DNA of 64,000 bases from a virus: IMG/VR virus record IMGVR_UViG_3300028571_002266, positions 104,479 to 168,478 of that record; one strand, given 5' to 3'. Every line of letters begins with the position of its first letter. Within the stretch, counting starts at the first letter, position 1. Positions 46,621-54,902 of the stretch are shown piece after piece. A program made the position numbers and the translations under genes. The notes below the pieces were generated by a model that worked only from the letters and a program-made list of their open reading frames with translations, was not told the origin of the DNA and ran no database searches.

Positions 46621-47010
46621 ATGGATTATCTCTTTCTCTTATCAATATTCATCGCAGGATTTACTTTAGCTACATTTATATTTTTGTTTTATCGCATCTA
46701 TATGCTGAGACACATTAAATTAATTCAATCTCAATATTTGCTTGAAGATCTCGAATTAGCAACTAAAGAACAACTTTTGACTGAATTTCGCAATAGACCA
46801 AACAATTCTTATATTCTCTTAATGCCAATGTCCAGCAAAGAAGAAATGGGAATGAAAATTGAGTTGAATAGCTTCAAGCCTTATGATAGCGTTAATCTTT
46901 TGCATCTGGCCACAACCCTTATTTTCAGAGAAATGAAAAATAAAGGTATGTCAGTCCCAGAATTACCTGCAATAGATGTTCCTTCGACAGAAGACGGATC
47001 ACAACGGTAA
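46621..47010 (+). CDS. Single-pass membrane protein, 129 aa
   Basis: An N-terminal hydrophobic segment (DYLFLLSIFIAGFTLATFIFLFY, residues 2-24) is followed by a charged cytoplasmic domain with LLEDLELATKEQLLTEF and SYILLMPMSSKEEMGMKIEL. It follows the GGCT gene by 8 bases with AAGGA before the ATG. Function unknown. Confidence 0.6.
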   Translation: MDYLFLLSIFIAGFTLATFIFLFYRIYMLRHIKLIQSQYLLEDLELATKEQLLTEFRNRPNNSYILLMPMSSKEEMGMKIELNSFKPYDSVNLLHLATTLIFREMKNKGMSVPELPAIDVPSTEDGSQR

Positions 47011-47038
47011 TCATCATTTGTCGCTTTAAGAGGTTAAG

Positions 47039-48181
47039 ATGGAACCCAAAAGGTCTAGAATCTGCTTGAATACTATGGTCGCCAATGAAGCCCATGTAAT
47101 CAAAAGGATGCTTGAATCTTGTTATAATTATATTGACTATTGGATTATTCAGGACAATGGCTCCACTGACGGAACACAAGAAATAATTCGTAACTTCTTT
47201 CAGGATAAGAACATACCCGGATTTCTTTATGAAATTTCTTGGCAGTATCCCGGATATAATCGTGATCATGCTTTACAAACAGCTTTGCAAGCTTCACACA
47301 ACTGTGATTGGATATTGAGAATCGACGCTGATGAGATTTTGCAGGTCGATGATGAACTTGATTGGAAGCTAATCAACGATACAACTATCGAAAGCTTCAA
47401 TATAGTTGCGCTGCAAGGTCAATGCAGTTATCAACGCTGTTGGCTATGGAACTCTAAGCTTCCTTGGAAATTCAAGCATGATAAGCGTCATGAAACCATT
47501 TATATGGACAAAGATAATATAGGCGAAGGATTCCAGAGGGTTTCTCTTTCTCCAAAATTCAAACACTTAATCATGGGTGACGGCAGGACTTGGTTCAATC
47601 CCACTAAGTTTTATTCCGATGCTTTAGAGATAGAGAAGGATCTTTTGTCTGACAGTAAGATGTCTAATGACACATATCATCTTTTCTATATTGGCAAAAG
47701 CTATAGAGATGCAGTTCTTGATCCAAGAACAAAGTGGCCTTTTGGAACAAATCATTTACATGAATGTGCAAGAAGAGCTATATTCTTTTTTGAGCAATAT
47801 TTGAATGTTGTTCATCAATACTCAGAAACTAAAAAGCCGAAGCACATGGATGAAATGGCCTACATGGTTCTAGTTTTCATGGCAGAGTGCCAAAGAATAA
47901 TCAAAGATGATGAGGCTGCTATTTCATTATTGATGCAGGCAGAGCCATTTTGCCCAGAAAGAAACGAACATCTTCTTGAAATTGCACAAATTTATTCTGA
48001 TCATGGTCAAAGAATAGGTTTGCTTAACGCAACAACAAGACTTGTTGGTCAATCAAGAAAGAATCCATTCCCAAGATTTTGTTTCTTCATAAATAATGAA
48101 GCTTATTACGACACAGGAAAATATGTGAAACACCTTCACAGTATTGCTTGTTCTTTCAACAATATTTTGCCAGTAGATTGA
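47039..48181 (+). CDS. Family 2 glycosyltransferase with helical C-terminus
   Basis: The first 230 residues are a GT-A domain: ICLNTMVANEAHVIKRML (8-25), IIQDNGSTDGT (36-46), GYNRDHALQTAL and WILRIDADEIL (91-101, metal site). The last 130 residues are helical with FMAECQRIIKDDEAAISLL and EPFCPERNEHLLEIAQIY, resembling TPR repeats. The TTGxxxxR and MVANE start are typical of a group common in cyanobacteria and phages. GAGG lies 7 bases before the ATG. 380 residues. Confidence 0.88.
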   Translation: MEPKRSRICLNTMVANEAHVIKRMLESCYNYIDYWIIQDNGSTDGTQEIIRNFFQDKNIPGFLYEISWQYPGYNRDHALQTALQASHNCDWILRIDADEILQVDDELDWKLINDTTIESFNIVALQGQCSYQRCWLWNSKLPWKFKHDKRHETIYMDKDNIGEGFQRVSLSPKFKHLIMGDGRTWFNPTKFYSDALEIEKDLLSDSKMSNDTYHLFYIGKSYRDAVLDPRTKWPFGTNHLHECARRAIFFFEQYLNVVHQYSETKKPKHMDEMAYMVLVFMAECQRIIKDDEAAISLLMQAEPFCPERNEHLLEIAQIYSDHGQRIGLLNATTRLVGQSRKNPFPRFCFFINNEAYYDTGKYVKHLHSIACSFNNILPVD

Positions 48182-48655
48182 TTAGAATGCCTTTCTAAGC
48201 TCATTGATTGTTCTCTCAGCATCAACGTGTAATATTCCAGTTCCTCCCCAGTCATGCCATTCTTGGATGTTACTGGGGAGATCGTCTATTAGTATTTTTC
48301 CTGAACTAGCGTAATATTTTTTCAACTTGCTTTTCTCAACACAGATAATTCTATTTCCAGAAACGCCAATATGATTCTGGCACCATATATTTTTACCTTC
48401 ACATGCTTCTTTTGACTCTGAACATGATGTCAGGATATAAGGTTTATATTCTTTGATAAAATCCCATAGGATTTGACAGTCTTTTGTTTCAGGTAGATTT
48501 GCCCAAAATTCAATTTTTTCTTTGCTTGTGAGCTTGTCGATATAACTGTTGAAGTAGTCTATGAATGTTTCTCCGTTGCTAAGATGAAATCCATATATAT
48601 CACTTAGTTTTCCAGCTAAATCAACAAGAACACCATCTAAATCACAATATATCAT
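48182..48655 (-). CDS. HAD-superfamily phosphatase (5'-nucleotidase-like)
   Basis: The catalytic DLDGVLVDL (5-13, nucleophile Asp5, acid Asp7), a Thr-Ser switch in YILTSCSES, and KILIDDLPSNIQEW with the second acid pair give all HAD motifs in 157 residues. Such phage proteins often hydrolyse deoxynucleoside monophosphates or sugar phosphates. It is convergent with the glycosyltransferase, the stops abutting. There is no obvious ribosome site. Confidence 0.85.
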   Translation of the reverse strand: MIYCDLDGVLVDLAGKLSDIYGFHLSNGETFIDYFNSYIDKLTSKEKIEFWANLPETKDCQILWDFIKEYKPYILTSCSESKEACEGKNIWCQNHIGVSGNRIICVEKSKLKKYYASSGKILIDDLPSNIQEWHDWGGTGILHVDAERTINELRKAF

Positions 48656-48742
48656 AATTTTTTTTTATTCTCTGTTTACAAATTACCTTAAATTCTATAA
48701 GTTATTATAGGATAAAGCAAATTTTTGAAAGGAATCGATGAG

Positions 48743-49003
48743 ATGAAAAACCCATTAGGCAAAAACGTCGATCTTAGACTATGTGTGGTCGATAGCACAT
48801 ATGACAATGAATTGGACGAATGGATGATTGATAAGATTTCTGCAACGGATTCAGTCTTGAAAATTGCAAGTCCAAGTCAAGAAGAAATATGCAGCAAGGT
48901 TAAGCTTTGCAGGAAGAAGCATATTGCTTATGTTTCCAAGAATGACATATTTGTTGTACATCGTGATACCAAACAGCCAATAGTATGCTTGAAAAAAGTT
49001 TGA
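48743..49003 (+). CDS. Hypothetical protein, 86 aa
   Basis: Not recognised. ATG 48743 follows AAAGGA. A first half with VDLRLCVVDSTYDNELDEWMI and a second half alternating charged helices and strands (KVKLCRKKHIAYVSKNDIFVV) suggest a compact alpha/beta protein. A TATAGG box is upstream. Confidence 0.5.
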   Translation: MKNPLGKNVDLRLCVVDSTYDNELDEWMIDKISATDSVLKIASPSQEEICSKVKLCRKKHIAYVSKNDIFVVHRDTKQPIVCLKKV

Positions 49004-49042
49004 TTTTTTATCTGAAGAGTTTTCTGAAATAACTGAGATTCG

Positions 49043-49882
49043 ATGCGAATAAGAGATGTGGAGATCAGAGTCACAGACGGAGAACTGGGAATGAACGTCA
49101 AGAAAGTTTGGTTTTACATCCATCGTTTCGATGCCGCTAAAACTGCACATGTAGCCAGAATAATTCTCAAAAAGTACCCTTTCATCAAGCCTACTGTTGA
49201 AGGTGACAAGTGCATCCTTTTGTGCAGCGATATGGGTAAAGATCCATCTTCTTGGGTCATTGAGAAGCTTGTTGAAAATAAAAGGTTTTTGGGGCATTTC
49301 CATTCAGAAAGCAAGAGATATAATGCCGAAAGGCATGAATATCTGACAGAAATGCATCATGCTGCTGTCTGTCGTTTTGGTTTTTTTGACTTATATGACG
49401 TTCCTGACGATTTAGAATTTGCCAATTTTATTGTTGGGAAGTTACAAAACACTCTTTCAGGTCAGCCAGCTTATCTTGCTGAAGAGAATGCTTCTATCAG
49501 CAGTGGTCATAAATTGAATTTTTCAAATGAGATTAAAGTGGAAAGGAGGAAGATGTATATCTATAACCTCGTGAGATTCCACAATTACTCTAAGGAATTG
49601 GCAACATTAACAATTGACCGAAAGTTTCCAGAATGGAAAGATATAAAAATCGAGAAGAAAAAGATCAGTCCTCGTGAGGAAAGAAAAAGGGCTAGAGATG
49701 AGTACAAGAAAGCTTTGGAACTTGCCAAGAAGTTAGCTTTCATGTCGGCGAAAGATAGAAAGAATCATCTCAGTCAAAATAACAACTTGTTTGAATTTTT
49801 ACTTTTCGTTAAGCTTTGCAAGGTAAAGGGCAGAGAGTGGATTTTGGAAAATGTTGGACCTGTTCCCGGAATTGTCGAGTAA
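49043..49882 (+). CDS. Hypothetical protein, 279 aa
   Basis: Not recognised. The start at ATG 49043 is plausible, ATG 49091 is an alternative. A His-rich stretch (LTEMHHAAVCRFGFFDLYDV, and FLGHFHSESKRYNAERHEYL before it) could bind metal. The last third is a long Lys-rich helix (KKISPREERKRARDEYKKAL to KKLAFMSAKDRKNHL) that may form a coiled coil. Basic overall. Confidence 0.55.
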   Translation: MRIRDVEIRVTDGELGMNVKKVWFYIHRFDAAKTAHVARIILKKYPFIKPTVEGDKCILLCSDMGKDPSSWVIEKLVENKRFLGHFHSESKRYNAERHEYLTEMHHAAVCRFGFFDLYDVPDDLEFANFIVGKLQNTLSGQPAYLAEENASISSGHKLNFSNEIKVERRKMYIYNLVRFHNYSKELATLTIDRKFPEWKDIKIEKKKISPREERKRARDEYKKALELAKKLAFMSAKDRKNHLSQNNNLFEFLLFVKLCKVKGREWILENVGPVPGIVE

Positions 49883-49913
49883 AAAATTAGGTCTGTGATT
49901 GCTTAGACCTGTC

Positions 49914-50093
49914 TTAATTTGATGGGTTTAAGCAATCTGACCTTCTTTGAAGGCGGCTTATAGTTACTTTAAGAAATCCGTTTTCTTTTGATGGAATACC
50001 AAACTTATATTTTATGGCTAGAATGGCTTCAAGATATTTTTTAATTTCATCTGTTTTTTTGGAGGATAAGTCCAGTTTATTGTCTATAATCAT
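49914..50093 (-). CDS. Small basic protein, 59 aa
   Basis: ATG 50093 is preceded by AAGGG at 5 bases. The product (DLSSKKTDEIKKYLEAILAI, then KYKFGIPSKENGFLKVTISR) is a helix plus a short basic sheet. The bases coding its last 20 residues contain, on the other strand, stem-loop promoter copy 8, as happens with the MscL-like gene and copy 6. It may be real or a chance frame; the ribosome site favours real. Confidence 0.4.
   Translation of the reverse strand: MIIDNKLDLSSKKTDEIKKYLEAILAIKYKFGIPSKENGFLKVTISRLQRRSDCLNPSN
49937..49995 (+). promoter_or_regulatory. Promoter plus leader stem-loop, copy 8
   Basis: CTGACC (49937-49942), 16 bases, TATAGT (49959-49964), 8 bases, then GAAATCCG. TCCGTT (49977-49982) pairs with GATGGA (49990-49995), six pairs including two G-T. 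The weakest promoter of the set. The first plus-strand gene downstream is at 50189. Confidence 0.5.
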
Positions 50094-50188
50094 CAAAACC
50101 CTTGTTTTTTGTGCTTGCCTTTTCAAGCACAAATGTTATGTATTATTTTGGAAATATTTTTCAATACAAAAGGAACTATAATTAAATT

Positions 50189-50881
50189 ATGGAAAGAGTC
50201 AGTATTATCGAAGGTAATATTCCAGTTATCGTAGTCGCTCCTCATGGCTATAAGGGAGACGATGAAAATACTGATGTGATGGTTGAAGCCATTGCTTCCA
50301 CTATTGGCTCTTATGCAGTGATTAACAGAGGATGGGAAAGAGGAGAAACTGTAGATATCTTCAAAGATATTGCAGATTGCAACAACATCTATCATTGTCA
50401 AGAAGATGTTGTTCGTGAAGAGTTTTTAGATCCAATCATTAGATTCAAAAACAAAATTCTCAAAACTAATCAAATAGCATATGTTTTTTATATTCACGGC
50501 ATGGGAAATAGACATAGGATAATATCAAAAGATCCTTATCTTGATGTTGTAGTTGGATATGGATCTGGTAAGCCAAATAGTTATTCATGTGATGTGTGGC
50601 AGAAAAATCTTTTCTTGCATTTTATGAATCAATCAGGAATAACTTCTTACGAAGGTAAAGCTGGTGGGCAAATGAGTGGTTGGTCTAGAAACAACCTCAA
50701 TCAGTATTTTCGTAAATGGGATTATGATCCAAATGTTAGTTCAATGCAGGTTGAGGTTGTTTATGATTTAAGACATGATAAGGAATTAGCACTTATTACG
50801 GCAGATTACATTGCTAATGCAATCATGGATTTGTCTACATCAAATGGTTATACTGGAACCGAAGTCTACAGATCTTACTGA
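50189..50881 (+). CDS. N-formylglutamate amidohydrolase-like protein
   Basis: IPVIVVAPHGYKGDDENTD (11-29) has the PHG and acidic residues that hold zinc in N-formylglutamate amidohydrolases, and INRGWERG, VFYIHGMGN and SSMQVEVVYDL match later family strands. Such enzymes cut an N-acyl amino acid bond. 230 residues. TATAAT lies 7 bases before the ATG (50176-50181), leaving no room for a leader. This is the third enzyme in the window that acts on glutamate-type amide bonds. Confidence 0.6.
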   Translation: MERVSIIEGNIPVIVVAPHGYKGDDENTDVMVEAIASTIGSYAVINRGWERGETVDIFKDIADCNNIYHCQEDVVREEFLDPIIRFKNKILKTNQIAYVFYIHGMGNRHRIISKDPYLDVVVGYGSGKPNSYSCDVWQKNLFLHFMNQSGITSYEGKAGGQMSGWSRNNLNQYFRKWDYDPNVSSMQVEVVYDLRHDKELALITADYIANAIMDLSTSNGYTGTEVYRSY

Positions 50882-51477
50882 TTTTTTCTTATAAATTTTT
50901 TAAGATATTCTTTATCATCTTCTGTCATTTCGATGTATTTTGGCATTCTGTCCAATGTCCAATCACGATTAAAGAAAATGAAATCACTTGCATCTTTGCC
51001 GTTCATGATCATAGTGAAATTTTCGTTTATAAGTAAACCCATTAACCCAATTTTTGATGAGTTTGAATTTAATTTTGCTTGAATTGCATCAATAGCTGTT
51101 TTATTTTCTGATCTAAATTTTTCTAATTCATTTTTTAATTTGCCAACTTCAGCATCAGATATCAATTCTTTTTCTTCAGGCTGAACATTTTCTTTGCTAT
51201 GGAACGTGGACATGATTGAAGACTTTATTTTGCCACCAGTTTTGTCATCATAGATCCAAACTATTGTAATTCCAAGAATTAAAAAAAGAACAAGGAATAG
51301 CCATGTGCCGCTATCTTTAGATTTGTCATCTACAGGTTTGATTTCTACTTTTGGTTCTTCTACTTTTGGTTCTTGCACAGGAACTGGAGTGGATTGGGCT
51401 GATGGTGTAGGTTCAGCCTTAACTTCAGGACTCCCATACTCATTTCTAAGTTCTTTCTCCCAATCTTCTAGTTCCAT
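50875..51477 (-). CDS. Membrane protein with proline-rich and coiled-coil parts
   Basis: A 200-residue protein. The acidic N-terminal 55 residues carry a PVPVQEPKVEEPKVEIKP repeat, followed by one membrane segment (GTWLFLVLFLILGITIVWIY, 57-76) and a helical C-terminal region (SDAEVGKLKNELEKFRSEN and later). The layout, with a short cytoplasmic Pro-rich front, a single helix and an external coiled coil, resembles bacterial envelope scaffolds. It overlaps the FGase-like gene by 7 bases. Confidence 0.6.
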   Translation of the reverse strand: MELEDWEKELRNEYGSPEVKAEPTPSAQSTPVPVQEPKVEEPKVEIKPVDDKSKDSGTWLFLVLFLILGITIVWIYDDKTGGKIKSSIMSTFHSKENVQPEEKELISDAEVGKLKNELEKFRSENKTAIDAIQAKLNSNSSKIGLMGLLINENFTMIMNGKDASDFIFFNRDWTLDRMPKYIEMTEDDKEYLKKFIRKNQ

Positions 51478-51519
51478 AGCACTCCTTTAATTTAACTAAA
51501 GTATTTAGTGTTTGTTTTT

Positions 51520-52416
51520 TCATTTTGTAAGATACTCTTTGGCGATAATCACTACCAAGTCAGATAATTTACATGCGCTCTTATTGTTTATTTCTAGAAT
51601 TTCTTCGAGATATGTATCTTTTTCAATGCATCCTCTTGCAACAATAGATTTTGGTAATTCTTTTTCTGGAACTGCAATCATTTCGTCCCCATCTTCAAAT
51701 ATGACCATGTTAAAAAGGCATTGGACTGCATTTGCTGGTTTGGAATTATTTTTATAAATTAAATGAGGCCATGGCTGTTCAAGTTTCAATCTTTCATTTT
51801 CTATAAGAACATGAAGTTTCTTTTTACCTATTTTTTTTCTATTCTCGTCATATGTTCTTCGTAGTTTAGCCACTGAATCAACTGTGAGATTGCTGTGAGC
51901 CTTCAAAGTATTGCAAGTGCTGCACATGGTCTGGAAGTTATCGAGAGTGTCTTCTCCTCCAAAAGCTTTTGCTGTGATGTGGTCTTTTGTGAAAAGAACA
52001 AGTTTGTTGTCTTCTTCGCCATAAAGATTAAAATGTGGGATCATATCAGCAGGATAACATTCAAGTAATAGTTTTTTCCCTTCCAATCCACATGAAACAC
52101 AAAACATGTTATTTTTGAATACATGATATCTGTCTGTATTCATTTTTACTTGATAGATCGTATTCTTGACTTGGTATTCTTTTCTTTCTGGATCATTTGT
52201 TATGAAAGGCATTACTTCATCAAGCGTAAATTCTCCAAGTTTTATTTTTTCAACCTTTGATTTTAACTTATCGAGTTGGAGAATTGTTCTGATGTCATCG
52301 ATTCCCTCTTTCGTGGGAATATCGTCTAGATGTTGTTTTGCTAGTTCCAAAGCTTGTTCATAAGGCAAATCAGATTCAAAGTTAAATATAATTGTGCAGG
52401 TTGCCCTGTATTTCAT
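51520..52416 (-). CDS. HNH endonuclease-containing protein
   Basis: The 298-residue product carries an HNH core: CVSCGLEG, LFTKDHITAKAFGGEDTLDNF (catalytic DH) and CSTCNTLKAHSN (about 105-178). The N-terminal 100 residues are helical and unlike other parts. A C-terminal part with NAVQCLFNMVIFEDGDEMIA follows. It overlaps the next upstream gene by four bases. It may be a packaging-related, defence or mobile nuclease; no nearby split gene suggests homing. Confidence 0.8.
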   Translation of the reverse strand: MKYRATCTIIFNFESDLPYEQALELAKQHLDDIPTKEGIDDIRTILQLDKLKSKVEKIKLGEFTLDEVMPFITNDPERKEYQVKNTIYQVKMNTDRYHVFKNNMFCVSCGLEGKKLLLECYPADMIPHFNLYGEEDNKLVLFTKDHITAKAFGGEDTLDNFQTMCSTCNTLKAHSNLTVDSVAKLRRTYDENRKKIGKKKLHVLIENERLKLEQPWPHLIYKNNSKPANAVQCLFNMVIFEDGDEMIAVPEKELPKSIVARGCIEKDTYLEEILEINNKSACKLSDLVVIIAKEYLTK

Positions 52417-52820
52417 AATGTCTCTTCGGCCTGAGGCTTCTCTAGAATTTGTTTTATTAGTTGAATTTCCTGTTCTAGTTTTTTATTTGTTTCCAAAACC
52501 TCGTGTTCGAGATTAAGGTCTATTTCTACCAGTTCCTTGATTTCTCTGAATAGAGCCCTGTAAATTGCGTCCTGCTTTACTTCAACTCTTCTTTGAGCCA
52601 TCATGATGAATGGCGCTTGAAAAGCTGCAATCAAGGAAAGAAACAGGTTGAGAAGAATAAATGGATATTCGTCCCAGTGGTAGAATAAATAAATGTTGTT
52701 AGATATAACCCAAATTAGGATTATAAAAAAACCAGATAGAATGAAATTCCAAGAACCTCCGAACTTGGCAACTGCATCACTGACTTTTTCGCCCAAGGTA
52801 CGGCAATCTTGTTCCATCAT
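52413..52820 (-). CDS. DUF1003-like membrane protein
   Basis: Two hydrophobic segments (ILSGFFIILIWVISNNIYLFY and PFILLNLFLSLIAAFQAPFIM, roughly 28-75) with the phrases GEKVSDAVAKFGGSW before and AAFQAPFIMMAQRRxxxKQD after match the DUF1003 group of bacterial membrane proteins. A C-terminal coiled coil follows. A double ATG starts it. The AAGGA just upstream lies partly in a 14-pair hairpin, which may control its translation. Confidence 0.78.
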   Translation of the reverse strand: MMEQDCRTLGEKVSDAVAKFGGSWNFILSGFFIILIWVISNNIYLFYHWDEYPFILLNLFLSLIAAFQAPFIMMAQRRVEVKQDAIYRALFREIKELVEIDLNLEHEVLETNKKLEQEIQLIKQILEKPQAEETL

Positions 52821-52824
52821 GATC

Positions 52825-52862
52825 CTTGGTTAGAGATGATATATTTAGCATCTCTAACCAAG
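52825..52862 (-). promoter_or_regulatory. 14-pair hairpin covering the ribosome site of the DUF1003 gene
   Basis: On the minus strand CTTGGTTAGAGATG (52862-52849) pairs perfectly with CATCTCTAACCAAG (52838-52825). The AAGGA that serves the ATG at 52820 starts inside the 3' arm. No T run follows, so it is not an ordinary terminator. Confidence 0.6.
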
Positions 52863-52867
52863 AAAAA

Positions 52868-53122
52868 TCAAAGCATCTCATTCATGAAATCTGCTTCAAA
52901 CTGACTTTCAATAAGACGATAAACAATAAGAGCGCATGCCATCGCTCCCATCTTGTCTTTTGTCTTTTTAGACCATTCTCTGATCCATACCGCAACTATT
53001 GGGTTCTTCCTCTTTATTTGCTTGTAAAGCTTCTTGACTAGGGCTGTGTCGTCTTGATTGACGCACTCACCCTCAATCGCAAAACAAGTTTCAGGTTGCA
53101 CAATAGGTAATTCACAAAACAT
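52868..53122 (-). CDS. Hypothetical protein, 84 aa
   Basis: Not recognised. It begins MFCELPIVQPETCFAIEGEC (three Cys) and continues with a basic helix (LVKKLYKQIKRKNPIVAVWI) and another helix (MACALIVYRLIESQF). It is followed by the 14-pair hairpin within two bases of its stop. AGGAG precedes the ATG. Confidence 0.55.
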   Translation of the reverse strand: MFCELPIVQPETCFAIEGECVNQDDTALVKKLYKQIKRKNPIVAVWIREWSKKTKDKMGAMACALIVYRLIESQFEADFMNEML

Positions 53123-53137
53123 CAGTTCAATCCTCCT

Positions 53138-53596
53138 TTAGCAGCAGTTTGTTCCACATTTTTGTGGCTTTAGACCACACTTATCAGGGGCAAGACAATT
53201 AGTCGAAGTCCTCTTCAACTGGAAAACAATAGCCTGACTTTTCATGGAATTAAAGCCTCCATAAACTATAGCTTCTTCAATTTCATATAGTCCAATTGTA
53301 CTTTCCTCCAACTCAACGAGAACTTCTAAATTTATTGCGGATTTATCATCCAAATGACCAATAATTTTGGAAAGAGTATTTGTCGTTAAACGATGATCGA
53401 AATCATCACCATGCCACAACTGAAGAGTTACATATTCCTTGCTTCTTTTTACGCCACCACAATCAGTAAATGCCTTCTGCACCTTGGCAACTTCCGTGAC
53501 ATGAAAATGAGGACTCACATACTTGCCAGAAGGCAAAAGGAAACTCACATTCACATCTTCATTAGTCAAAAGATTAGACAAAAAATCAAGTTTCAT
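53138..53596 (-). CDS. DUF6428-like protein
   Basis: The 152-residue product has VSPHFHVTEVAKVQKAFTDCGG, RSKEYVTLQLWHGDDFDHRL and a later IGLYEIEEA, the order seen in DUF6428 proteins, small bacterial proteins of unknown role that sometimes sit with metal genes. A C-terminal CGLKPQKCGTNCC tail adds a possible metal site. GGAGG lies before the ATG. TATAAT is about 50 bases upstream on this strand. Confidence 0.7.
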   Translation of the reverse strand: MKLDFLSNLLTNEDVNVSFLLPSGKYVSPHFHVTEVAKVQKAFTDCGGVKRSKEYVTLQLWHGDDFDHRLTTNTLSKIIGHLDDKSAINLEVLVELEESTIGLYEIEEAIVYGGFNSMKSQAIVFQLKRTSTNCLAPDKCGLKPQKCGTNCC

Positions 53597-53751
53597 AATT
53601 TTTCCTCCATTAAAGTTTAAGAAAAAAATAAGTATCAGGCAAATTATAGGTTTTTTGCTCAGAGAAATTTAATTCTGCATCTTTACGAATTTAGGAAAAA
53701 ATAATATAATAAGAAGTGTAGATCTAAAAATCATTCTTGATTTGAGAAACA

Positions 53752-54096
53752 ATGCAATATTTAATTCTTCTTGTAGCAGCATTGTTTAATGCTATATCAT
53801 GTTTTATCAGTTACAAGAAAGAATTACATGCTTTCTGGTGGTATGTCCCACTTGGAATATTAGTAGGAAGTGTTTGCAACTATCTTTGGTTTAGCGGCAC
53901 AAAAGTAATTTCAGAGCAAAAGGAAATATATGCCTTTAGCATGATGTATGACTTCACTTTGGTTTTAGTCTATTATTTTTTACCAATATTAATATTTGGA
54001 ATCAAATTCAATAAAATTGGTTTAATCGGAATCAGCATGATGTTCATAGGAATCATGCTGATTAAATTTTCTTCAGCACAAATCAATGGACAATAA
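53752..54096 (+). CDS. Four-segment membrane protein, EmrE/DMT-like
   Basis: About 114 residues with four hydrophobic helices (YLILLVAALFNAISCFISY, YVPLGILVGSVCNYLWF, FTLVLVYYFLPILIFGI and IGLIGISMMFIGIMLIKF). The size and topology are those of small drug/metabolite transporters, but I do not see the membrane Glu of the SMR group. A single transcription unit on the plus strand between two minus-strand runs. Confidence 0.6.
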   Translation: MQYLILLVAALFNAISCFISYKKELHAFWWYVPLGILVGSVCNYLWFSGTKVISEQKEIYAFSMMYDFTLVLVYYFLPILIFGIKFNKIGLIGISMMFIGIMLIKFSSAQINGQ

Positions 54097-54110
54097 TTAA
54101 AATTCTGTTT

Positions 54111-54293
54111 TTAATTTTTTTTGACTTTTTTCACAAAGTGATTTTTTTCGTTTATTCTTACAAAACGAATTTTTTCTAAACCATCATATAAAAATTTATA
54201 AGAAACAAGTATAGACTTGCCTTTATCGAAATAGTCAAGAATATCATCGTTGCAAATCTCAGTCATTTCTTGACTCCATCTGTTGTTTTCCAT
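54111..54293 (-). CDS. Hypothetical protein, 60 aa
   Basis: Not recognised. A short charged protein (RWSQEMTEICNDDILDYFDK, then YDGLEKIRFVRINEKNHF) of one helix and a small sheet, ending KKVKKN. It begins 7 bases after the preceding gene's stop on this strand. Confidence 0.5.
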   Translation of the reverse strand: MENNRWSQEMTEICNDDILDYFDKGKSILVSYKFLYDGLEKIRFVRINEKNHFVKKVKKN

Positions 54294-54300
54294 GATGCCC

Positions 54301-54831
54301 TCATCGTGGTTGTTCTTCTACGATCTCGACTAACTGATTGAGATACAAAGCTGGTCCAATACAATTTTTTGAATCTAGACCAAATTGTTTTTCCAAGTTA
54401 TAAGCTAACCAAATCGTATCTGGTATTTTGGGGTCAAATGATTTGTAAAGATCTGGAGGAACTGTTCTTTTTACCGCAACCCATTTGTTTCCTAAATCAG
54501 TCACAGCATCAGGTTCTTTTCTTCCCATGAATATCCATGTCGGAGTTCCAATCTTCCATCCTTGATGCATAATACGAATTGGACTTTTCGGCACATTAGG
54601 CATGGACAGAACTTCAGTTCCATCTGGCATTAAATGACTACGAATAACTTCATGAAGAATGCCCATTTCTTCTTTTGGCAATTTATCATCAAGATAATGT
54701 TGTGCGATTTCATAAGCTCTATGAATCCACATCGGCTCAAGATTGTTGTCGAGCCTTTTTGATTTATAAAAGTCGCAAATAATAGCAACTTTTTCTTTTA
54801 TTGATGTGGCAGCAATTAAAGATTCTAACAT
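54301..54831 (-). CDS. Hypothetical protein, 176 aa
   Basis: Not recognised. A helical N-terminal half (SIKEKVAIICDFYKSKRLDN, RAYEIAQHYLDDKLPKEEM) is followed by a beta-containing part with RIMHQGWKIGTPTWIFMGRK and WVAVKRTVPPDLYKSF. The terminator at 54847-54880 lies before its start, so transcription begins in the short gap after it or comes by read-through. Confidence 0.5.
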   Translation of the reverse strand: MLESLIAATSIKEKVAIICDFYKSKRLDNNLEPMWIHRAYEIAQHYLDDKLPKEEMGILHEVIRSHLMPDGTEVLSMPNVPKSPIRIMHQGWKIGTPTWIFMGRKEPDAVTDLGNKWVAVKRTVPPDLYKSFDPKIPDTIWLAYNLEKQFGLDSKNCIGPALYLNQLVEIVEEQPR

Positions 54832-54846
54832 TTTATCATTGCACCT

Positions 54847-54880
54847 AAAAAAAGGGGGAAAGCATTGAGCCTTCCCCCTT
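54847..54880 (-). terminator. Rho-independent terminator (minus strand)
   Basis: On the minus strand AAGGGGGAA pairs with TTCCCCCTT (9 pairs, 11-base loop), followed by a run of seven T. It ends the GC-rich gene at 54903. Confidence 0.85.
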
Positions 54881-54902
54881 ATATTAACAACTTTAGGTTT
54901 TA

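Noticed and set aside
52825-52862. Terminator
   Set aside because: No T run follows on either strand; overlap with a ribosome site fits translational control better.
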